Shown here: piece by piece, positions 57,801 to 64,000 of the stretch
Layout: the number at the start of each line of letters is the position of its first letter
Numbering within the stretch: the stretch's first letter is position 1
Source: Symbiodinium natans
Lineage: Eukaryota; Sar; Dinophyceae; Suessiales; Symbiodiniaceae
NCBI GenBank assembly: GCA_905221605.1
Contig: CAJNDS010002127.1
Location: 383,149 to 447,148 of the forward strand
Direction: 5' to 3'
Length of the DNA: 64,000 nucleotides
Program-made: the position numbers and the translations under genes
The notes under the pieces: generated by a model
What the model saw: only the letters and a program-made list of their open reading frames with translations
What the model was told of the DNA's origin: nothing
Databases searched by the model: none

Positions 57801-57829
57801 GCTACATAGAGGGAATGTGCGGCTTATAT

Positions 57830-58255
57830 AAAAGAAGCGGGGGGCGCACATGACGGGTTTCAACAAGATTCATAGGCTTTGAAGCACGCTTTGCGCGGCT
57901 TAAAAGAAGCGGGGGGCGCAGCCCCCACCCCCCCCACTTGCAAACACAATGCCCACATAATGGGATTCAACAAGATTCATAGGCTTTGAAGCACGCTTTG
58001 CGCGGCTTAAAAGAAGCGGGGGTGTTGGGGGGGGGGGGGGGGGGTGCAGCCCCCCCCCATTTGCAAACACAATGCTCGCACGATGGGTTTCAACAAGAGT
58101 CATAGGCTTTGAAGCACGCATTGCGCAGCTTAAAGAAGCGGGGGTTGGGGGGGGGGGGGGGGGGGCGCAGCCCTCACCCATTTGCAAACACAATGCTCGC
58201 ACGATGGGTTTCAACAAGATTCATGGGCTTAGCACGCTTTGCACGGCTGAAAAAA
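57830..58255. repeat. About 120-bp tandem repeat, four units with G-runs
   Basis: TTTCAACAAGATTCATAGGC, then TTTGAAGCACGCTTTGCGCGG, then CTTAAAAGAAGCGGGGG recurs at 57858, 57965, 58088 and 58209. G-runs of 18 and 19 lie at 58027-58044 and 58147-58165. These are able to form G-quadruplexes. Confidence 0.92.
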
Positions 58256-58735
58256 TGCGGGTTTTCTTTGTGTCTTTCTGTCTTTCTTTATTCGTGCTTT
58301 GTTTCTTTCTTCCTTGCTTTTTTCCTCCCGCCCTTCCTTTTTGTTCTTTCTTGCCTTTCTTGCTTCCTTCCTTCCTTTCTGTATTTTTACTTTATGTCAT
58401 TCTTTCTTCCTTCCTTCCAGTCTTCCTTTCCTTCTTTCTTCCTTCCTTCCTGTCTTCCTTTCTTTATTTATTCTCTATATTTGCTTTATGTCTTTCTTGC
58501 TTCCTTTCTTTTTTCCTTCCTTCCTAGCTTCCTTTCTTTCTTCCTTCCTTCCTTTCTTTCTTCCTTCCTGCCTTCCTTTCTTTCTTCCTTCCTGTCTTCC
58601 TCTATTTCTTCCTTCCTGTCTTCCTTTATTTCTTTCTTTCTTCCTTCATTCCTGTCTTCCTTTCTTTCTTTCTTCCTTCCTGTCTTCCTTTATTTCTTTC
58701 TTTCTTCCTTCATTCCTGTCTTCCTTTCTTTCATT
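58256..58735. repeat. (CTTT/CTTC)n polypyrimidine tract
   Basis: About 470 bp of CTTTCTTTCTTCCTTCC-type repeats. It would form the polypyrimidine part of the proposed intron. Ser/Phe/Leu frames through it are artefacts. Confidence 0.95.
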
Positions 58736-58769
58736 CACAAAAGAAACCATAAAAACACACAAAAAAGTA

Positions 58770-58889
58770 TCCGTGGATGTAGATCTCAAAGCGCGGTTTC
58801 GATATGGAGATACTGTGCAGGATGCAAAAGTTGTGAAGGTTAAGAAAGATGGAACCTTGATCGTGTCGCTTGAAAATCCAGAACTCTGA
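58770..58889 (+). other. S1 RNA-binding domain, second half
   Basis: Reads SVDVDLKARFRYGDTVQDAK then VVKVKKDGTLIVSLENPE. The G(D)TV.DAKVVKV..DG.L.VSL pattern is that of the last strands of S1. Confidence 0.7.
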
Positions 58890-59108
58890 TGATGATGATA
58901 GCGGGAATGGGACCGCTCCTACAGACTCACGCAGTTGGAAAGGCGACAAAAGCGATCAGTGGAGAACCGGTGGGTGGTACACTGGTTGGTATGGTGATCA
59001 AGGCCAATGGAGCCAAACTGTCAGTGAGTCTCCTGGCAGTCTTCTGGTTGGTCCAAAAGTGACTGGGTGAGTCCGTACCAGTGGGAGGAAGAATTGAGCA
59101 AAAGCTTC

Positions 59109-59290
59109 TACGGGGAGAAGATCTTCGTGATGTTGAAGCATGCTCATGCCCCTGAGGATTATATTCCCAAGTTGACAGGGATGATTTTGGACTCACATAG
59201 CGTGGGCGAGCTGAAGGAGCTGGTTCAGGATCGGGAAGAGCTACGTGAGCGCGGCCGAAAGGCTTATGATGTTTTGATGGAAGCCGGATG
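59109..59290 (+). other. MLLE (PABC) domain
   Basis: Within 59067-59561 the frame reads YGEKIFVMLKHAHAPEDYIP, KLTGMILDSHSVGELKELVQ, DREELRERGRKAYDVLMEAG. KLTGMILD corresponds to the KITGMLLE signature helix. The flanking helices match the poly(A)-binding-protein C-terminal domain (GE.LFP.....P....KITGML.E....EL..LL.....L...V.EA..VL). MLLE domains bind PAM2 peptides. No RRMs are nearby, so this is not an ordinary PABP. The frame then shifts near 59510. Confidence 0.75.
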
Positions 59291-59599
59291 GAATTCGGCA
59301 AAAGACTACGTGAATGAGGAATGGGATTATCCCAGAAAGTTCTTTGAGGATGATCTGTACACGTTTCTGTGTCGAGAGTCGAAGTTCTCCAAGGAAATGG
59401 CATCCAGGTTGGTGGAAACAGTCCTGCATGCTGGAGACGAATCGCACTGGCGCTACTGGCGGGATTACCCAGATGAGTTTCTGAAAGAGGCTAAACTGGC
59501 AATGAAGGCAAGGGTCCGCTGGAATATCTGGATCCGGAAAAGGTTCGGCCGGAGCATGTGAGGTCTCAACAAAGATCAGAATCTCGTTATAGGATGACG

Positions 59600-59660
59600 C
59601 CTTGTCGGTATTTTGCGAGAGGGAACTGCAAAAATGGGGAGCACTGTACCTTTGCGCATA
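59600..59660 (+). other. CCCH zinc finger 1
   Basis: CRYFARGNCKNGEHCTFAH fits C-x7-C-x5-C-x3-H exactly. This class binds single-stranded RNA. Confidence 0.85.
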
Positions 59661-59964
59661 CAACGATGAGAGAGGAACAGCCCACCAACGCGGAGGCTCA
59701 AAGCCCGAGTGCATCGCCAACAGATGAAGGCGAAGTGGATGAGGCCCAGCAGGAGAGGGACTCCCTCGCGTTCAACGAGAAGTACAACTATGGGAAAGGT
59801 TCTGCAAAAGGGGGATTCACTGAAGGACCGCCGCGTGTCGTATGGGGACAGGCGCAGATTTTATCATGACGATGAGATACAGTCTCCTGAAGAACATCGT
59901 GAGGAAGGACGAATGTGGGACGACAAGTCCAGAATGGCGCTGAGAACTGCAGGACTGCATACGG

Positions 59965-60030
59965 TCTGTTTCAGCCATCATCTGAAGTCTTTCTGCAGAA
60001 ATGGGGATTGGTGCAAATGCAGTCATGAGA
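59965..60030 (+). other. CCCH zinc finger 2
   Basis: CFSHHLKSFCRNGDWCKCSH fits C-x8-C-x5-C-x3-H. It lies in a different phase from finger 1. It is followed by a helical segment (LSAERLKQLSDIVQQAHHLK) and a Ser-rich stretch with two near-identical QSASSSGP units. Confidence 0.85.
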
Positions 60031-61518
60031 CATTATCTGCTGAGCGATTGAAACAGTTGAGCGATATTGTGCAACAAGCACATCATCTGAAGCACGTCCA
60101 GGACATGGGTAGGGAGGTTCCCAAACAGAAGCCACAGGCTACTGACAGTACGGTATCTGTTGGTGGTACGGCTTCAGCTTCCTCGTCGGGACCGTCCTCT
60201 GACAATCCCGCAATGGTATATTCTGGAGATCAAAGTGCTTCGTCATCGGGACCAGTTTCGGCTAATCTCGCAACAGGGAAGCCTGCAGATCAAAGAGGTA
60301 CAACTGGAGTTGGCGATGACACAAGTGGAGATGATGCTCAACTGGATACAATATCTGGAGTTCAAAGTGCTGTTCCGGTCCAGGATCTGCGTGAACCATT
60401 TCGTGACTGGATAGCCAAAGGTCCGCTGCGGGCAGTCACGCCAATGCTTCTGAATATAATGTGTCGAACGTGTGGCAGACCTCACTCAGTTTGTGTATGT
60501 GGAAGATCTGGTGGAACATGGGTTGGATGAAACGGAGGCTGTGCGTTTCACGACATTATCAGGGGATGTGAGACACCGGCCTGACAACCCAGATCCAGCG
60601 TTTTATGGTGCGACTCGCGCTGACACGCAAAATGTGTCTCGCACTGGTCAAGCTGGGACTGTCAGGACTTTGACAGAAGTACGTCAGTCGGAGGCTGTGT
60701 CCAATGTGACAATGCCAATGGGAACGTACGCGGAGGTCCTAAAGCGTGGACGGGGTCAACACAGGGGTATGTGGACGTGAGACGTGGACATGCAGGCTCA
60801 TGTGGAGTTAAAGGGCTACGTGGCCAACACCGGTTTCCCACTCTGTCAAATTGGTGGACAAGGAGAAATAGCATGGACCCATTTATTGTGGAAGAATGGA
60901 CGAGAAAGTATGCTGGAATTTCTTCAAGCAGCTGTGTGTGCTGATGAACTGGAGAAATGGCGAGGACGAGGAGCAGGATCCCTCGTGTTTGCTGTTGGAG
61001 GTATGGACAGTCTGTAGGTGAGAACGGCGAGGTCGTTCGAGAGACTCCTGGAGGTTAACTGACGTCTGAGTCGATAGATGCTGGAAGAGCTCCTGAGGTT
61101 TCGCCGGAGGAGGTTGTGAGCGAGAGGAGCCTTTCAGAGGAGACGTCATCCTTTTCACACAAGCGCTGTTGGAGTCGGCAAACTCGCTGCGGCAGACTAG
61201 CAGAAAGAATATTCGACAGCACCAAAGGCTATCCTGGAGAGGGGCTTGTTTCTCTGGAAAAAAGGGTTTAGGGAGAAGCGCCGCAAACTGAAGGGTTGGA
61301 GGGGAAAAGTGTGAAATTCCGCTAAAAAAGTGTCCCCTCTTGAAAGGTAGAAGAAGAGATGGATCGATAGCTTCTGGCTCAGGAACATTGACAGACAAAG
61401 GTATGTCTAATGAGTCGGAACTTCAGGCCTGTTTGGGTGATTTAACTCCTCACATTCTGTGACCTCAGACGGTAGTGTGCTAATAGCTGGCCATGGTCGT
61501 TTTGCGTGAAAGTGCTGG

Positions 61519-62511
61519 ATGGATCGCCGAGAAGCCGAGAAGAGTGAGATGAGACGGCAAGGGATCTGCTTCTGGTATCACGAAGGAACGTGTCGCTATG
61601 GAACTGGCTGAAAATTTAAGCATACAAAAGATGACGTGATTCTGAAGTCATACTGGTGCAAGCATTATGTCGCTGGAAGAGAATGTTTTGAATGTGATCG
61701 GTGTCCGTATTCCCATGACACAGCTGGAGAAATATGTCATCATTGGAGAGACACTGGAAGGTGTTCTCGTGGAGATAGATGCGTTTTTGTGCACGCGCGT
61801 GGAAACGAACGGCCCAGATCTCCAGAGCATCCTCCACCTCCACTTCGTCGTCGGTCTGGAGCAAAAAGGAAGTCACCAGAGCCGCTGGAGGATGAGGTAG
61901 CTGAAGATGGGATGGGTTATGACGAGGAAACAAGAACGTTCGATTTGCTGGCAGAGGCTATTTCCTTCATGTCAGCTGGCAAAGGAAATGTGGATCGCTG
62001 GGAAGACGAGGCGATTTTAAAATTTCTCAACATTCTGGCAACGAAGACGTCAAGAACGAGGTGGATGTCCTGGACGGATGGTCTGCTGGAACCTCTTAAG
62101 TTGCTGGAGGTGGTGAGGCAGTACAATATTCCGACAGATGAGGTCGAAGCGTGGACCAATACTCTGCGAATTTGGTATGAGAGAACCAGATCGGATCAAG
62201 ACGGAGTTCCTGAGAAGTCTGCAAGGAAGGAGACAAAGGCCAGAGAGGAGGAGCCAAATGCAGTGTCGCCTGAACGTGAGGAGACTGTGGACGTTGAGGA
62301 CAATGTTCCGTTGGTGGATCTGGAGTATGAACTGGAGGAGTCCTGGAGGAGCCAGTTGGCGCAACTGGTGAGACGCTTCCAGAACAAAGCGGTTTGGAAG
62401 AAGAACAAAATAATTAAAGTGAAGAAGCAAAGCTGTCACAAAGCAGAGCGCCAAGGCTGTCGTCAAGCCACTCGCCAAGAAAAAGCCGGCGAATATGGTG
62501 GCTGGGGATAA
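61519..62511 (+). pseudogene. Triple CCCH finger segment with TGA at a zinc-ligand codon
   Basis: From ATG 61519 the frame reads ICFWYHEGTCRYGTG, then TGA (61609), then KFKH. The spacing is C-x7-C-x5-stop-x3-H, so the stop replaces the third cysteine of a CCCH finger. In the same frame two more fingers follow: CKHYVAGRECFECDRCPYSH and CHHWRDTGRCSRGDRCVFVH (both C-x8-C-x5-C-x3-H). A Pro/Arg-rich linker and a helical domain (DLLAEAISFMSAGKGNVDRW, LEPLKLLEVVRQYNIPTDEV) come next. Near 62410 the phase changes to a lysine-rich stretch (VVKPLAKKKPANMVAGDKQA). Confidence 0.75.
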
Positions 62512-62630
62512 ACAGGCCAAGGTGGTACAAAGAGCTAGAAGCTCAGATGACAGCGATGATGTTCCTCGTGGAACAAGGGTGAAGCCGGTGTACACACCAT
62601 TGAGACGCGTGGGGCCCGCGAAGCCAGTCT

Positions 62631-62924
62631 TTGGTGAAAGGACGGACGGAGAAGCCTGCCGATCTTGTGAAACGAAATACTGTACCGGTAACAGCAAGCA
62701 GAGTTCCGCAGTCTGGAAGTCCCCTACAAGAGATTTCTGGTCAAGTGCCGACAGGTCGTCCATTGGCGTCGTCGCATGTTGCCGTGGATGAAGCAAAGAG
62801 AGAAGGAGTTGTCCTGTCGATACAGCGGTGTTTGGGAGATCCGAGCATGGGGATTGATGATCTGGAGGACGTACTGGTGCACACCTATAAGATTTCGGAG
62901 GCGAAGCGCGCTGCACCGAGCTGA
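62631..62924 (+). pseudogene. C-terminal region of the multidomain gene
   Basis: In the last phase the frame reads RPLASSHVAVDEAKREGVVL, then SIQRCLGDPSMGIDDLEDVL and HTYKISEAKRAAPS before TGA. This is an amphipathic helical tail. Sequence after 62924 has no coding character until the next direct repeat, so this is the likely end. Confidence 0.5.
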
Positions 62925-63445
62925 AGTAACTGAACAGTTTGGAAGGTTTTACCGAAAAGAAAAGCACCTGTTGCGCAAAATTTTTGTGTTTGGAGTCTTG
63001 CTGGTCAATGGGGCTGGGAGTTTCAGATATCTCAGATATTTGGTGATGCTGGAGTGGGAAGATGGAAAAAGAAGTCACCGCAGGTGTTTGGAAAGGGTTA
63101 ATAGGGTTGTGGGGATAGGTCCCGAACTCGCGTAGGCAGCGTCGATCCCGTGGACGCGCCGATTGCATCCTCCAATAGGGGTGGTTGAGTCCTCAATGGT
63201 GGGAGTTAAAGGTTGCACTCAGCTAATGGCTACGGCACCGTCCCGCGAGACGTTAAACAAATCTTGGCTGCTGACTATGAGCAGTGTTTGGCCATGGGCC
63301 AAGTAAAACAAAAGGAGTCATCTACAAAAAGAGGCATCAAAGGTGTCCCAGGAAACCTGGGACAGGGGGAGTGCGGAGATGACATTGGTGTTTGAAGGAG
63401 TCGTTGTACAGGAGGGAGAAACCTCGAAATATTCTGGCTCAAGGG

Positions 63446-63478
63446 ATGGCCAAAGTGGAAGGCCAATCTGTACAAAAG
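63446..63478 (+). CDS. Putative 11-codon first exon, copy 2
   Basis: MAKVEGQSVQK, directly after the SL-like motif and directly before GTAAGC. The next exon is outside the window or lost. Confidence 0.4.
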
Positions 63479-63598
63479 GTAAGCCCCGGGGTTTGGGTTG
63501 GGGGTGTTGGTAATAAGACCCTTGCTGGCTTAGGCCTAGGTAACCTGCGCTGGACCCCCTTAATCCTGGGTGGTCCCTTTCAGGGAGTAAAGGGTTTT

Positions 63599-63784
<186 letters not shown>

Positions 63785-63856
63785 GTGTTGGTCGGTCTGG
63801 GGAACATATGGGCAACTGTTAGGGCTGATAGTTCCTGTTCCTCCTTCGGTTGCCCC

Positions 63857-63880
63857 CGTATAGGGTTTAGGGTTTGAGGG
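63857..63880 (+). repeat. TTTAGGG block
   Basis: Three units at the end of copy 2, followed by unique sequence to the window end with no gene seen. Confidence 0.85.
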
Positions 63881-64000
63881 TGCCCAGGGAAGTGCACAGC
63901 CCGAGGTAGGCAAGGACGCCTCTTCAAAAGACACGGGCGTCGGCGGTCGCTGAGCTGGCACATGGGCATCCTGGTCAGAACTACTGGTTTCTCGAGGTTT

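Larger units (their letters stand above)
56870..58767 (+). other. Probable 1.9-kb intron splitting the S1 domain
   Basis: Between the two S1 halves lie T-rich DNA, TTTAGGG blocks (57075-57133), a 105-bp repeat, a 120-bp repeat and a 470-bp (CTTT/CTTC)n tract. Removal of 56870-58767 (GCCAGG...AAAAAAG, a GC-AG intron as allowed in dinoflagellates) joins LLPPR to SVDVDLKARF in frame. The GT-AG choice at CAG/GTTTCT does not. An insertion is the alternative. Confidence 0.5.
54256..62924 (+). pseudogene. Multidomain RNA-binding gene: WW, S1, MLLE, five CCCH fingers
   Basis: Coding character continues on the plus strand from ATG 54256 (MASQRPRSGEVPLESNGTGN) to TGA about 62924, but hops between all three phases and crosses stops (TGA 54508, 55425, 60778 and 61609; TAA near 61059). 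Order: Ser/Gly/Glu-rich disordered N-terminus with repeated (V/E)(E/Q)xGAQT(S/F/E) elements; WW (54914-55008); disorder; acidic twin DEVIPKP; S1 first half; 1.9-kb probable intron; S1 second half; W/G-rich linker; MLLE (59109-59290); CCCH 1 and 2; a helical region; CCCH 3-5; a helical region; a lysine-rich stretch; end at KISEAKRAAPS. The set of domains (proline-ligand, RNA, PAM2-peptide and RNA binding) suggests an mRNA-fate factor acting in cytoplasm or nucleus. I know no family with this order. The breaks may be decay or indel errors. Confidence 0.7.

Noticed and set aside
58072-58740. Phe/Ser/Leu-rich membrane-like protein
   Set aside because: Encoded by a CTTT/CTTC polypyrimidine tract inside a probable intron.
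60450-60530. Zinc ribbon CRTCGRPHSVCVC
   Set aside because: The alternate phase (RVADLTQFVYVEDLVEHGLD) reads more like protein and continues for 100 codons, so the cysteine pattern is probably out of frame.
54508-61611. TGA read as a sense codon throughout the multidomain gene
   Set aside because: Four in-frame breaks are TGA, but other breaks are frameshifts and a TAA near 61059, and the LINE has TAA stops too. Ordinary decay or indel error is simpler.

Overview
The window looks like nuclear DNA of a dinoflagellate, possibly of the Symbiodiniaceae/Suessiales type; the species cannot be fixed from sequence alone. Four things point there. Interstitial TTTAGGG/CCCTAAA blocks are scattered through the whole window. 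Two sequences match parts of the 22-nt dinoflagellate spliced leader (DinoSL). Retrotransposons (a LINE with apurinic-type endonuclease, RT and RNase H, and copia-type fragments) are decayed. Coding islands are sparse and lie between simple-sequence DNA and small inverted-repeat elements. No bacterial operon, rRNA, tRNA or CRISPR array was seen.

Layout. 1-2.9 kb: two families of locally duplicated non-coding modules. 3.4-10.1 kb: many telomere-like blocks, two foldback elements and one clean 432-codon minus-strand ORF of unknown function (6613-7911). 10.2-19.1 kb: gag-like retrotransposon remnants on both strands, a short coding fragment present twice in opposite orientation, and a DinoSL relic (19089-19100, minus strand) 50 bp upstream of an ORF. 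22.6-29.25 kb: a minus-strand LINE (ORF1, then ORF2 with endonuclease-RT, then RNase H), followed by an unknown membrane/coiled-coil ORF. A 226-bp (TC)n tract lies at the LINE's 5' end. 31.7-33.7 kb: a decayed C2H2 zinc-finger gene. 39.3-41.8 kb: a sharply bounded AT-rich satellite, then C-runs, then an array of about 17 units of 55-58 bp that ends in about four inverted units. 43-45.3 kb: a MITE-like element and telomere-like blocks. 47-49.3 kb: a deleted copia element. 49.4-51.4 kb: DNA strongly enriched for ATTG on one strand only. 52.2-52.7 kb: a TIR-like domain.

The most interesting locus is 53.88-63.86 kb. A long plus-strand coding region, broken by frameshifts and stops, runs from ATG 54256 to about 62924. 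In order it holds a WW domain, an S1-type RNA-binding domain split by a 1.9-kb repeat-filled probable intron, a W/G-rich linker, an MLLE (PABC) domain and five CCCH zinc-finger motifs, one of which has lost a cysteine to TGA. This domain set suggests an mRNA-binding or post-transcriptional factor that I do not recognise as a described family. A near-identical segment (SL-like motif, ATG, 11-codon exon, GTAAGC donor, intron) occurs at both ends, 9,510 bp apart. That fits head-to-tail tandem gene copies better than LTRs.

Many coding regions change frame repeatedly. This may be real decay, as is common for dinoflagellate retrocopies, or uncorrected long-read indels; the sequence alone cannot separate the two.
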